A DNA stretch of 64,000 nt from Holophagaceae bacterium (GCA_016722505.1 JADKJH010000001.1:62001-126000), one strand, 5' to 3'. Counted from the stretch's first letter, positions 45,836 to 55,097 are shown. The notes: generated by a model from the sequence alone, not told the origin. Made by a program: numbers and translations.

Positions 45836-47284
45836 TCAGACTTTCTCCAGCACCGCCACCAGCAGCTTCCAGAAAGCTCCGACGGAAGGGATGCTCACAT
45901 GTTCGTCGGGTGTGTGGACATCCCACATGTTGGGACCGAAGGAGACCATTTCCATCTCGGGATATTTCTCCCCGATAAGGCCGCATTCCAATCCTGCGTG
46001 GATAGCTACGATAGCGAGATCCTTGCTGAAAACCTGCTGGTTCACATCATTGACTAGCTTCACAAGAGAGGCACCAGGCTCGGGCTTCCAGCCAGGATAG
46101 GCACCAGAGAGGTGGGCGTCGAAGCCCGCCAGCGCGCAGACCGCAGCGATGCGCTCGGTGAGGGCGAGCTTGGAAGCGTCAATGGAGCTGCGGGTAAGGA
46201 GATTCACTTCCACAGCTCCATCGGAAACATCTATGACGCCCATATTCGTGGAGGTTTGCACCAGCCCCGGGATATCAGGGCTCATGGCCTCTACGCCATG
46301 GGGTAAAGCCAGCAAGAGATGGACAACTGCCATGGCATCTGGCTCGGACATGACTTGTTCCGCCCGGCTTGGTTCCAGGGCGAAAGCAAGGCCCGGGTCG
46401 AAAGCACCGCAGGCGGTTTTCCAATGGGCTTCCTGGCGGGCCAGTTCTGCTTTGAACATCGGCTCCTTGGCCGGATCCATGAGCAAGTAGGCCGAAGCCT
46501 CGCGAGGAATCGCGTTGCGCTTGTTGCCACCCTTGATGGCGGCCAATTGGAAGCCGAATTGGGACTGCATGGCGTTGAGCACTTGCGCCAGAAGGCGGAT
46601 GGCATTCCCTCGGCCCGCATTGATATCTATTCCGGAGTGTCCGCCCTTGAGGCCGAAAACTTTCAAGCGATAGGCACTGGTGCCCGGCTTGGGAGATTCC
46701 ATATTCAGCTTGCGAGCCACGATGGTATCTACCCCTCCTGCGCAGCCGATGGTCAGGAAACCTTCCTCCTCGCTATCCAGGTTGAGCAGGTACTTGGCTT
46801 TCAGCCACCCGGGCTGGATGCCGTTGGCGCCGGTGAGGCCGGTTTCTTCATCAATGGTCACGATGACCTCGAGGGGACCATGCTGGATATCTTCGCTCGC
46901 CAACACCGCCAAAGCCGCGCAAACGCCTACACCATTGTCCGCTCCTAGCGTGGTGCCATTGGCCCGCAGCATATCGCAATCCCGCCGCAGTTGGATGGGG
47001 TCGCGGGTGAAATCGTGGGAGGTGCTTTCATTTTTTTCGCAAACCATGTCCACATGGGCTTGAAGACAGGCCACAGGGCGGCCCTCGCGGCCAGGTTTCG
47101 CCTTCTTGCGGATAAGCACATTGCCTACCGCATCGCGTTCCACCTCGCACCCAAGTTTCCGACCCTGTTCAGCCACCCATTCGGCAGCCGCTGCCTCGTT
47201 CTTGGAACCGCGGGGAATCTTTGAAAGTTCAGAAAAATAGTCCCAAAGGGTCTGGGGATCAAGGCCGGCAAGCAGGCTTTCCAT
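45836..47284 (-). CDS. pepD: Aminoacyl-histidine dipeptidase (peptidase M20 family)
   Basis: 482 residues from the ATG at 47284 (GGAG 7 bases upstream). Metal motifs match: LQAHVDMVCEKN (His/Asp), NGTTLGADNGVGVCAALA, TIDEETGLTGANG (Glu-Glu) and LNLDSEEEG, plus the C-terminal His in AIHAGLECGLIGEK. PepD hydrolyses Xaa-His dipeptides such as carnosine. Length matches the family. Confidence 0.9.
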   Translation of the reverse strand: MESLLAGLDPQTLWDYFSELSKIPRGSKNEAAAAEWVAEQGRKLGCEVERDAVGNVLIRKKAKPGREGRPVACLQAHVDMVCEKNESTSHDFTRDPIQLRRDCDMLRANGTTLGADNGVGVCAALAVLASEDIQHGPLEVIVTIDEETGLTGANGIQPGWLKAKYLLNLDSEEEGFLTIGCAGGVDTIVARKLNMESPKPGTSAYRLKVFGLKGGHSGIDINAGRGNAIRLLAQVLNAMQSQFGFQLAAIKGGNKRNAIPREASAYLLMDPAKEPMFKAELARQEAHWKTACGAFDPGLAFALEPSRAEQVMSEPDAMAVVHLLLALPHGVEAMSPDIPGLVQTSTNMGVIDVSDGAVEVNLLTRSSIDASKLALTERIAAVCALAGFDAHLSGAYPGWKPEPGASLVKLVNDVNQQVFSKDLAIVAIHAGLECGLIGEKYPEMEMVSFGPNMWDVHTPDEHVSIPSVGAFWKLLVAVLEKV

Positions 47285-47354
47285 CGTCAACTCCATCAGG
47301 CCAGAAAGAGCGGCCAGCATGTGGAATTCTAGGCTGCGGGCCGGGTGACTGCGG

Positions 47355-50300
47355 TCACGGCAAGTTCAAGCCCTGAAGCGTCCGCACCCGGGTGTCCCCT
47401 CGCAGGGTCTCCACGGCTTCGCAAGCGGCCAGCGCGGCGTTGAGATTCGTGAGGCAGGGAATTTTCAACCTCAGGGATTCTTTGCGGATCGCGCCTTCAT
47501 CAAAGTAGGCCTCGCGGCCCAAGGGCGTGTTGATGACCCAGCCAATCTCGCCATTTTTCAGGAGATCCACGGCATGAGGGCGGCCCTCATTCACTTTGAA
47601 GATGTGGCGCACCTTGAGGCCGTCCACTGTCTCCAAATGGCGTGCGGTGCCCTCGGTGGCGCAAAGCGTAAAACCTAGACCCGTGAGTTTCTTCGCGAGC
47701 TCCGAAAGTTTAGGCTTGTCGTGGTCGCTGACACTGAGAAACACGGTGCCTGAAAGCGGCAGGGGCACGCCTGCGGCGATGAGCGCTTTGGCGTAAGCTT
47801 CGCCAAAGCTATCGCCGATGCCCATGACCTCGCCCGTGGATTTCATTTCGGGACCTAGCACCGGGTCCACGCCAGGGAATTTCGCGAAGGGAAAGACCAC
47901 ACCCTTCACCGCCACCGCCAGCGCTTTTCCATCACTGATTTTCTGCTCGGATAGGGACTGCCCCAACCCGATGCGCGCCGCGACACCCGCCCAATTCACA
48001 CCCGTAGCTTTGCTGATGAACGGCACCGTGCGGCTGGCCCTTGGGTTGGCTTCAAGACAATAGGCAATGCCATCTTTAATGGCCCACTGCAGGTTCATCA
48101 GGCCTTGAACCCCTAGCGCCAGCGCAAGTTTACGACTCTGATCACGCACTTTCCCGAGCACGGCTTCATCCACGCCCGCCGCAGGGAATACCGCGAAACT
48201 GTCACCACTATGGATGCCGGCTTCTTCGATGTGCGCCATCACCCCGGCGATGAAGACATCCTTGCCATCACACACCAGATCCACGTCCAATTCCTGGGCA
48301 CCGTCCAGGTAGCGATCCAGCAGCACGGGCTGATCTTCATTCACCGCCGTGGCTTCACGCATGTATTTTGAGAGCCCTTCATCATCAAAGACCACTGCCA
48401 TGGCGCGGCCACCCAACACAAAACTGGGCCGCACCATCACTGGGTATCCGATTTCATGAGCCACGGTTCGAGCTTGATCGAAACTGAAGGCCATCCCCCA
48501 TTCCGCCACCGGAATGGCGAGACGTGAAAGCACATGGCCAAATCGCTCACGATCTTCCGCATCCATGATCGTCTGATGCGATGTCCCCAGAAGCGATACG
48601 CCTTCCGCATGCAAACGCCCCGACAGTTTCAACGGAGTCTGGCCGCCGAATTGGGTGAAGACGCCCAACAGGTCTCCGTTCTGGGCCTCGCGGCGCACGA
48701 TGGCTTCAACGTGTTCATGGGTGAGTGGTTCGAAGTAGAGCCGGTCTGACGTGTCGAAATCCGTGCTGACGGTTTCGGGGTTGCAGTTGATGAGAATGGC
48801 TTCCACTCCGCTGGCGCGGATGGCCTCCACGGCCTGGACACAGCAGCAGTCGAACTCCACACCCTGCCCGATGCGGTTGGGGCCGCTGCCCAGAACGATG
48901 GCTTTTTTACGACCCGACGGCGGCGCCTCGTTGCCATCGGTTTCCCCTTCCTGGCCGTATTCCCACGTGGAGTACAGGTACGGTGTTTCCGCTTCGAATT
49001 CTCCGGCGCAAGTGTCCACGCGCTTGAAGACCTGATGGATGCCGAATTCGTGGCGGCGCGTCTTCACTTCCGTGTCCTGGCCTCCGCAGCAGGCGGCAAT
49101 TTGCCCATCACTGAACCCTGCGCGCTTGGCCTTCTCCAGCAGTTCGGCAGGCAGGCGGTCAAGGCCGAATCCACGGAGCCGTCCTTCCAGAATCACGATC
49201 TCTTCCATCTCCCGGAGGAACCATTCGGTGATCTTCGTCAGGCGGTGCAGCGCCTCCACCGTATGTCCGGCCTTCAGCGCGTGATAGAGCCAGAAGATCC
49301 GCTCGGGACCCGGAATGAGCAGATGTTCTCGGAGCCGAGCCAGATCCAGCTTCCCTTCCATGGCGCCACTGAGTCCCTGATGTCCTTCCTCCAGCGAGCG
49401 CAGGCCCTTTTGCAGGGCCTCCTGGAACGTGCGGCCGATGGCCATGACTTCGCCTACGCTTTTCATCTGGGTTCCAAGCACCTTTTCCGCCTGGGGAAAC
49501 TTCTCGAAGGTGAAGCGCGGAATCTTGATGACGATGTAATCCAGCACTGGCTCGAACGCAGCCTTGGTGCGGCCCGTGATGACATTGGGCAGTTCCCAGA
49601 GCCGGTAGCCCAGCGCGAGTTTCGTCGCCACCCAGGCGATGGGAAAGCCCGTGGCCTTTGATGCCAGGGCAGAGCTGCGCGAAACCCGTGGATTCATTTC
49701 GATGACGATGATGCGGGCGTCTTCAGGGTTCAGGGCGAACTGGATGTTGGATCCCCCGGTTTCCACGCCGACACCCCGGATGACGGCGATGGCCGCGTTC
49801 CGCATGCGTTGATACTCGGGGTCCGTGAGCGTGAGGGCGGGTGCCACGGTGATGCTGTCGCCCGTGTGGATGCCCATGGGATCGATATTTTCGATGGAGC
49901 AAATGACCTCAACGTTGTCATCCAGATCACGCACCACTTCCAGTTCGAACTCCTTCCAGCCAAGGATGCTTTCTTCTATGAGCAGTTGCTTGGTGGGAGA
50001 AAGATCCAGGCCGCGCTGGCAGATGGTGTCGAATTCTTCGATGTTGTAGGCGATGCCCCCGCCGCTGCCGCCCAGCGTGAACGAAGGCCGGATGATGGCC
50101 GGAAACCCGGTCGCTTGCAGCAGCTCACGGGCTTCGTCCATGGTGTGCGCGAAGCCTCCGCGGCAGGTTTCCAGGCCGAGTTCGTCCATCAGCGCCTTGA
50201 AGACTTTCCTGTCCTCACCGCGCTCGATGGCTGCGGGCTGAGCGCCGATGAGTTTCACACCGTACTTCTCAAGAACGCCGCTCTGATGCGCTTCCATGGC

Positions 50301-50594
50301 CAGGTTCAACGCGGTCTGCCCGCCCACCGTCGGGAGAATCGCATCAGGCTTTTCTATCTGGATGATCTTCTCAAGCACCATCAGGGTGAGCGGCTCGATG
50401 TAGGTCGCATCCGCCCGCGATGGATCCGTCATGATGCTCGCGGGGTTGGAGTTCAGCAGGATCGTGCGGATGCCTTCTTCGCGGAGAGCCTTCAGTGCTT
50501 GGGTTCCCGAGTAGTCGAACTCACAGGCCTGCCCGATCTGGATGGGACCGCTGCCGAGGACGAGGACCGAACTGATGTCCGTGCGTCTAGGCAT
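47355..50594 (-). CDS. carB: Carbamoyl-phosphate synthase large subunit
   Basis: 1079 residues. Two ATP-grasp halves: the first with LVLGSGPIQIGQACEFDYSGTQA and SVEATYIEPLT-type motif, the second with VLGSGPNRIGQGVEFDCCCVQAVEA; NPRVSRSSALASKATGFPIA and NPRASRTVPFISKATG are the paired active-site loops; C-terminal MGS domain binds allosteric effectors. It makes carbamoyl phosphate from glutamine, bicarbonate and ATP with carA. The carA stop overlaps it by 8 bases. Confidence 0.97.
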   Translation of the reverse strand: MPRRTDISSVLVLGSGPIQIGQACEFDYSGTQALKALREEGIRTILLNSNPASIMTDPSRADATYIEPLTLMVLEKIIQIEKPDAILPTVGGQTALNLAMEAHQSGVLEKYGVKLIGAQPAAIERGEDRKVFKALMDELGLETCRGGFAHTMDEARELLQATGFPAIIRPSFTLGGSGGGIAYNIEEFDTICQRGLDLSPTKQLLIEESILGWKEFELEVVRDLDDNVEVICSIENIDPMGIHTGDSITVAPALTLTDPEYQRMRNAAIAVIRGVGVETGGSNIQFALNPEDARIIVIEMNPRVSRSSALASKATGFPIAWVATKLALGYRLWELPNVITGRTKAAFEPVLDYIVIKIPRFTFEKFPQAEKVLGTQMKSVGEVMAIGRTFQEALQKGLRSLEEGHQGLSGAMEGKLDLARLREHLLIPGPERIFWLYHALKAGHTVEALHRLTKITEWFLREMEEIVILEGRLRGFGLDRLPAELLEKAKRAGFSDGQIAACCGGQDTEVKTRRHEFGIHQVFKRVDTCAGEFEAETPYLYSTWEYGQEGETDGNEAPPSGRKKAIVLGSGPNRIGQGVEFDCCCVQAVEAIRASGVEAILINCNPETVSTDFDTSDRLYFEPLTHEHVEAIVRREAQNGDLLGVFTQFGGQTPLKLSGRLHAEGVSLLGTSHQTIMDAEDRERFGHVLSRLAIPVAEWGMAFSFDQARTVAHEIGYPVMVRPSFVLGGRAMAVVFDDEGLSKYMREATAVNEDQPVLLDRYLDGAQELDVDLVCDGKDVFIAGVMAHIEEAGIHSGDSFAVFPAAGVDEAVLGKVRDQSRKLALALGVQGLMNLQWAIKDGIAYCLEANPRASRTVPFISKATGVNWAGVAARIGLGQSLSEQKISDGKALAVAVKGVVFPFAKFPGVDPVLGPEMKSTGEVMGIGDSFGEAYAKALIAAGVPLPLSGTVFLSVSDHDKPKLSELAKKLTGLGFTLCATEGTARHLETVDGLKVRHIFKVNEGRPHAVDLLKNGEIGWVINTPLGREAYFDEGAIRKESLRLKIPCLTNLNAALAACEAVETLRGDTRVRTLQGLNLP

Positions 50595-51669
50595 GGTGGG
50601 CCTCCATCAACTGGACGAACCGCCCGAAGGCGCCTCGCGCATCGTGAGGCCCTGGGCTCGCCTCGGGATGATGTTGCAATGAGAAGATCGGCAATGATTT
50701 GTGCCGCAGCCCCTCGACTGTGCCGTCGCTGAGGTGCCGGTGCGTCACTTCGATTTCCAAAGGCAAGGTTTTATCATCCACCGCGAAGCCATGGTTTTGC
50801 GCTGTGATCTCCACCCGGCCCGTCTGCAAATCGATGACCGGTTGATTGGCGCCTCGGTGCCCGAACTTAAGCTTGAAGGTGGAACCACCAAAGGCATGGC
50901 CTAGCAATTGATGCCCGAGGCAAATTCCAAAAATGGGGCGGTTGCCAACGAGCTTGGCGACTTCGCTTTGCATGCCTGGAAGGGCCGCTGGATCGCCGGG
51001 GCCGTTGCTCAGGAAAACTCCATCAAAGCGCGTCGCCAGCAGTTCGGAGGCGGGCGTATCCCAGGGAAATACTTCCAAATGCAGCCCCGCCAAGTGCAGC
51101 AGCTTCAGTATGGAAACCTTGATGCCGCCATCCAGTACGGCTACTCGGAACCTTGCGTCTTCGTTGGCGATTTCATATCGTTCCCTGCAACTAACCGCCG
51201 GACAAAGGGCCTGGCCGGTCATGTCGGGAAGCACGGAGGCCTTGGCCATTCCTGCTTCCAAGCTGCCATTGGATTCGGTCCAGATGACCGCCGGTTGCGA
51301 GCCTGCATCCCTGATGTGCTGGGTGAGTGACCGGGTATCCAACTCGGTCATCAAAGGAATCCGGTGCCGCTTGAGCCAGCCCCCGAGATCGCTCTCCGAC
51401 AGCCGGTGATCCGGTGTGCCCGAAACCCTGCGGCAGAGCATTCCAGCAGCCCAAGGCTTTGAGGACTCCTGAAGGCCTGAATGGATGCCGTAGATGCCCT
51501 GCTCGGGGAAGGTCATGGTCACCAATTGTCCCGCGAAGCTAGGATCCGTAAGGATCTCCTGGTAACCCGCCATGGCCGTGGTGAAGACTGCTTCGCCACC
51601 GCCACCGAAGCCCAATGGCGCGCGGCCCCTGAACACCGCGCCGTCCTTGAGGATCAGATGGGCCCGCAT
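50587..51669 (-). CDS. carA: Carbamoyl-phosphate synthase small (glutaminase) subunit
   Basis: 360 residues. FTTAMAGYQEILTDPSFAGQ and the class-I amidotransferase motif PIFGICLGHQLLGHAFGG (nucleophilic Cys) followed by QHHPEASPGP near the end give the catalytic triad. Upstream is a terminator-like hairpin at 51684-51718 that probably controls entry into carAB. Confidence 0.96.
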   Translation of the reverse strand: MRAHLILKDGAVFRGRAPLGFGGGGEAVFTTAMAGYQEILTDPSFAGQLVTMTFPEQGIYGIHSGLQESSKPWAAGMLCRRVSGTPDHRLSESDLGGWLKRHRIPLMTELDTRSLTQHIRDAGSQPAVIWTESNGSLEAGMAKASVLPDMTGQALCPAVSCRERYEIANEDARFRVAVLDGGIKVSILKLLHLAGLHLEVFPWDTPASELLATRFDGVFLSNGPGDPAALPGMQSEVAKLVGNRPIFGICLGHQLLGHAFGGSTFKLKFGHRGANQPVIDLQTGRVEITAQNHGFAVDDKTLPLEIEVTHRHLSDGTVEGLRHKSLPIFSLQHHPEASPGPHDARGAFGRFVQLMEAHHA

Positions 51670-51683
51670 GGATTTCTCCCTCT

Positions 51684-51718
51684 AAAAAACCCCGCGAGTG
51701 CATGGGCATCGCAGGGTT
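51684..51718 (-). terminator. Attenuator-like intrinsic terminator in the carA leader
   Basis: On the minus strand, AACCCTGCGA (51718-51709) pairs with TCGCGGGGTT (51697-51688) as a 10-bp stem with one G-U and an 11-base loop, followed by a run of six T and then the Shine-Dalgarno GAGGGAG 7 bases before the carA ATG. A shorter hairpin (GGTTC-N5-GAACC, about 51730-51744) precedes it. The layout is that of pyrimidine-sensitive attenuation. Confidence 0.75.
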
Positions 51719-51854
51719 GTGATGGGATGGGTTCTTTGGGAACCTTCCAGAGTATAGCGATGAAATTTATGCATTAATATGCTGTTTTATTCAAGCCGGA
51801 TGCAGGATAATAATCGTTTCCCCTGGAACAGCTCTAGCTCGCCACAATAGATCC

Positions 51855-52316
51855 ATGTGGTCCAGTGATGATCTCTATTTTATGCGGCTCGCCCTGGACG
51901 AAGCAGAGTTGGCAGCCCGCAAAGATGAAGTCCCCATCGGCGCCATCCTCGTGGTGGAAGGCCAGGTGGCTGGCCGGGGCCACAACAGCCCCGTGTCCCT
52001 GCACGATCCTTCAGCCCATGCGGAAATCCAAGCCCTGCGGGACGCCGCGGGCTATCTTCGGAACTACCGTTTAAGCGGGGCCACGCTCTACGTGACCCTG
52101 GAACCCTGCCTAATGTGTTTCGGCGCCCTGATCCACGCCCGCGTGGCCCGGGTGGTCTACGGCGCCAGCGATCCCAAAGTGGGTGTGAGCCGCCTTCTTC
52201 CCGCCCTGGAAAGCGCCCGCCTGAATCATGTGATTGAATTCAAAGGGGGATTGCTGGAACCCGAATGCCGAGCCCAGCTTCACGTCTTCTTCAAAGCCAA
52301 GCGGACCCAATCCTGA
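51855..52316 (+). CDS. tadA: tRNA-specific adenosine deaminase
   Basis: 153 residues. Zinc site: HAEIQALRDAA (His-Ala-Glu) and EPCLMCFGALI (PCxxC). TadA converts A34 to inosine in tRNA-Arg(ACG). The TadA-specific pattern DEVPIGAILVVEGQV, HDPSAHAEI and FKGGLLEPECRAQL is present, so this is TadA rather than a cytosine deaminase. It is immediately followed by tRNA-Ser. Confidence 0.92.
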   Translation: MWSSDDLYFMRLALDEAELAARKDEVPIGAILVVEGQVAGRGHNSPVSLHDPSAHAEIQALRDAAGYLRNYRLSGATLYVTLEPCLMCFGALIHARVARVVYGASDPKVGVSRLLPALESARLNHVIEFKGGLLEPECRAQLHVFFKAKRTQS

Positions 52317-52332
52317 TAATCTGGATGGTCCT

Positions 52333-52420
52333 GGAGAGATGGCTGAGTGGTTGAAGGCACCTGACTCGAAATCAGACGTAGGGCAACTTACCGGGGGTTC
52401 GAATCCCTCTCTCTCCGCCA
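52333..52420 (+). tRNA. tRNA-Ser (anticodon CGA)
   Basis: 88 bases with CCA encoded. Acceptor stem GGAGAGA pairs with TCTCTCC; anticodon loop CTCGAAA gives CGA, reading UCG. The variable arm is long, as expected for serine. T-arm GGGTTCGAATCCC. Confidence 0.93.
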
Positions 52421-52443
52421 AAAGGCCGCCGAAGGCGGCTTTT
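52420..52443 (+). terminator. Terminator hairpin directly after tRNA-Ser(CGA)
   Basis: AAAAG plus GCCGCC, loop GAA, GGCGGC plus TTTT: an intrinsic terminator that begins at the last base of the tRNA. Beyond it (52444 onward) lies TGGCGGAGAGAGG, an inverted copy of the tRNA acceptor end. Confidence 0.75.
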
Positions 52444-52476
52444 CTGGCGGAGAGAGGCCCCTTCCGCTTTCCCCGC

Positions 52477-52690
52477 CCTCCCCCCCCCCCCCGGGCCCCC
52501 CGGGGGGGGGGGGGGGGGGGGTGGGGGGGCCGGGGCGTCCCCGCGGGGGGGCGGCCGGGGGGGGGCCCCCCCCCCCCCCCCCCCGGCGGGCCCCCGCCCC
52601 CCCCCCCCGCCCCGGAGGGGCCCGGGGGGGGGGGGGGGGAGGGGGGGAGGGGGGGGCCGCGGGGGCGGGCCGCCGAAGGCGGAGGACCGC
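52477..52690. other. Homopolymer block 1, almost only G and C runs
   Basis: The sequence is nearly pure G/C in long uninterrupted runs, alternating C blocks and G blocks. Real bacterial DNA, even GC-rich, does not do this. It interrupts a tandem repeat array. Most likely base-calling or assembly artefact; apparent long ORFs through it are not genes. Confidence 0.8.
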
Positions 52691-52742
52691 CCGCAGCCAG
52701 GGCGGGGGCGAGGGGCCCCACACCGGGGGAGCCCCGTAGGTG

Positions 52743-52925
52743 TGGGTCGTGATCTCAAGGGTGTCGAGCGGCTTTTTTGACGGAGAGAGAGGGATTCAAA
52801 TGGCGGTGGCGCGGGGTTGAAAGAGTCTCACCTCCGTGAGCCGCAGGCGAGTGAGAGCCCGCACCGCGAGGTGAATCCCAAGAGCCCCGCTGGGTCGTGA
52901 TCTCCAGGGTGTCCCGTCGCTTGCC
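52743..52925. repeat. Degenerate tandem repeat downstream of tRNA-Ser(CGA)
   Basis: TGGGTCGTGATCTC occurs at 52743 and again at 52891, a period of 148. Between them is a segment with GACGGAGAGAGAGGGATTC, which is the reverse complement of a tRNA-Ser T-arm/acceptor end, and GTGAATCCCAAGAGC, shared with the array at 55067-55495. Confidence 0.6.
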
Positions 52926-52957
52926 TAATTTATGGGGCTGGGTTGGATGAGTTGACG

Positions 52958-53758
52958 AGCCCGCGGGGGCCGCCGGGGGGTTCGCCGGTCCCCGGTTTCC
53001 TCCTCCCCCCGGGGGCCCGGGGGGGGGCCGGCCGGCCGGGGGCGCCCCCCCCCGGGACGCGGTGGCCCCCCGGGCCCCCCGGGGGGGCCGGGCCCCCCTG
53101 TTCCCGGGGGGGGGGGGTTTTCCGCCCCGGTCCCGGCGGGGCTGTTTTTCTCTCGCTTCCCCGGCCGCCCGCCGGGGGGGCCCCGGGCCGGGGCGGCCCC
53201 CCCGGGGGGGGGGGGGGTTTCTCCCGGGGGGGGGGGTTTTGCGGGGGGGGGTTTGGGGGCAAAGGGGGGGGGGGGGACCTGCCCGCTTCCGGGGGCGGAA
53301 AACCGGCCCCCCGCGGGGTCCCGGGGGGCCGCCCCCCCGGTTTTTTTCGCCCCCGGGCCCGGGCCGCCCTTTCGGGAGGGAGGGGGCGGTTCCCTTTCTT
53401 CGGGGGCCGCGGGGTTGTTTTCGTTTCCCCCCGGAGACCGCTTCCCGGGTTTGGGGGGGCGGGCCCTTTAAGAGGGGGGCCGGGGGCCCGGGGCCCCGGG
53501 GGGGCCCCCCCCCCCCCCCCGCCCCGCCGGCCCGGTCTGCTTGTCCAAAAGAGGGGGCGGCGTTTTCTCCTCCCGGGGGGGGGGGGCCCCCAAAAGGGGG
53601 GCGGGGGGCTTTTTTTCCCCCCCTTTTGTTTTTGGGGGGGGCCCCGGGGCCCCGCGGGCCCTTTGGTTTGCCGGGGCCTTTTCCGAAAAAGGTTCCGGGG
53701 CCCCCGCCCCTTTTTTGCCCCCCCGGCGGGGCGCCCGCGTTTTCCCGGCTTATTCCAG
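52958..53758. other. Homopolymer block 2, almost only G and C runs
   Basis: About 800 bases of runs such as GGGGGGGG and CCCCCCCC with a few T/A. It abruptly replaces the 3' end of the membrane protein gene. The same artefact explanation applies as for block 1. No gene can be supported inside it. Confidence 0.8.
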
Positions 53759-54170
53759 ACAACGTCAAAAATACTCCCGCCCTTCGCCGCCGCAGCCTCA
53801 TCTGCCTCAGCCATGCCTCATCCCGCCTGCGCGTTCTGAAGAAACGGATGAAGTTCCAAACAGAAATAGCTAGACAAAGCAGGGCCGCGCCGATGATGCC
53901 GAATCGAACCCCCATTTGGTTGGGAATACTTTGGGGGACATAGACTGCCCCACCCCCAAACAGAAGGCTCAACAGGAGGGTGATCCTACCTCGTTTTTTG
54001 AGGGGCGATAGATCCTTTGCAACCACGGTCCGGCGAAGATCCGCCAAGAAATCCATCTGTTCATCCTGATTGAGAGCGCCCCGGGAGCGTTCGATTTCCA
54101 GCTTCTCCAGAGCTTGGGTCAATTCCCCGGAATAATCGTCGAGCTGTGAAGCCCTTGCTTTCAGCTCCAT
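53759..54170 (-). CDS. Membrane protein, 3' end lost in the homopolymer block
   Basis: Only the first about 135 residues are trustworthy: from MELKARASQLDDYSGELT at 54170 (GAGG 7 bases upstream) through a helical segment (ALEKLEIERSRGALNQDEQ) to two transmembrane segments (ITLLLSLLFGGGAVYV and FGIIGAALLCLAISVWNFI), then RRRDEAWLRQMRL. After this the frame runs into artefact. No family recognised. Confidence 0.6.
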
Positions 54171-54285
54171 CACGGACCTCGCTTCTGAGGCAGGATGAGG
54201 GCTCTTCTGGCGGGACCTATCCTGCATCCCAAAAAGCTAATCTCTTCAGAAGGGTATTAAGTCACAATTGGGCATCACAGGAAGG

Positions 54286-54790
54286 TTATGGCACCTTGGT
54301 CCCAGAGGGCCAGCAGCAGATCCCCGAACTCGAGTCTCCCTGGCCGGATTTTATGAACTGCGCATAGCTGAGATCCCCTTCGCTGATGTGGTGGCGCAGC
54401 CACCCCCATGAAGGTCGTCACCAGCAGGGCCATCGAATCTTGCCTTTCTTCGAATCGTTGGGACAATTCCCAAGCTTCTCCGTCAACAGCTCGTGTTCGC
54501 GGATATGGGACAGCAGATCAGGGAATCCGTGCTGGGCCATGATCGCCTCCTCAGTGCGGAAGTGCTCCCCGGGTGTCTGCCATGAGGGTCTGCACTAAAG
54601 CTCCGATTTCTCCCCTGCTGCCTCCTTGGCCGACAGCGAGCTGGACCCTATCAAGGGTTGCGAAAAGGCGTTTGTGCTGTTCATCAATGATCGGGATGCC
54701 TGTTTCGTACTGTGGCTTCCATTCGATTTGGCCATCTTGTACCTCTGGTTGCCCAAGGGCATGGTGGTCGCCCCCGGAGGGTTCCGCACT
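54286..54790 (-). pseudogene. Bacteriohemerythrin, broken by several frameshifts
   Basis: Reading three frames in turn gives a hemerythrin: QIEWKPQYETGIPIIDEQHKRLF, then EHFRTEEAIMAQHGFPDLLSHIREHELLTEKL, then ELSQRFEERQDSMALLVTTFMG, then WLRHHISEGDLSYAQFI. These supply the His/Glu/Asp diiron ligands (IDEQHKRLF, HFRTEE, H-x3-H, WLRHHI-x-EGD). At least three single-base shifts separate the pieces (near 54565, 54470, 54405), and the start is unclear. Hemerythrins bind O2. In view of the neighbourhood, sequencing errors are a likelier cause than gene decay. Confidence 0.75.
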
Positions 54791-54874
54791 TCTTGGAGAT
54801 CAGCATGGCGTGGTCTTCATCAAGGCAGGCGGGAAATGTGACTTTCCCCCAGGAATCAGGGACAGTGGTTTGCA

Positions 54875-54890
54875 TGTGACTCGGGTCACC
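54875..54890. promoter_or_regulatory. CRP-like site
   Basis: TGTGACTCGGGTCACC matches the CRP/FNR layout TGTGA-N6-TCACA with one mismatch in the second half. It lies about 90 bases upstream of the hemerythrin start and 80 bases before the tRNA-Ser(GGA) gene. Confidence 0.3.
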
Positions 54891-54967
54891 CCGAAAACCC
54901 ATGCTTGGCCTCATCCTGCGCCCGTGTTACCTTCGATATTCCCTGTGCAAAGAGGGAGCCACATTCT

Positions 54968-55052
54968 GGAGAGTTGTCCGAGTGGTTTAAGGAGCACGCC
55001 TGGAAAGCGTGTAAAGGCGCAAGTTCGGGGGGTCGATCCCCACTCTCCGCCA
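54968..55052 (+). tRNA. tRNA-Ser (anticodon GGA)
   Basis: 85 bases with CCA encoded. Acceptor GGAGAGT pairs with ACTCTCC; the anticodon stem CACGC/GCGTG encloses loop CTGGAAA, anticodon GGA, reading UCC. Long variable arm. T-arm GGGGTCGATCCCC. Confidence 0.93.
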
Positions 55053-55097
55053 AAGAGCCGCCGAAAGGCGGCTCGCTTTGGCGGAGAGTGGGGATCG
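55034..55097. repeat. 64-base palindrome starting in the tRNA T-arm
   Basis: The 3' end of tRNA-Ser(GGA) (CGATCCCCACTCTCCGCCA) is followed by a GAGCCGCC-GAAA-GGCGGCTC terminator-like hairpin and then by its exact reverse complement (TGGCGGAGAGTGGGGATCG). The 21-base outer arms are perfect; only GC is unpaired. In RNA, this would compete with the tRNA T-arm and acceptor stem. Confidence 0.85.

Noticed and set aside
52234..54227. Several long ORFs rich in Pro, Gly and Arg in all frames
   Set aside because: They run through the G/C homopolymer blocks and have no protein-like composition; only the 5' part at 53759-54170 is credible.
54875..54890. CRP-like site as a promoter element of tRNA-Ser(GGA)
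   Set aside because: Kept only as a weak operator candidate: no clear -10/-35 pair could be placed with confidence around it.
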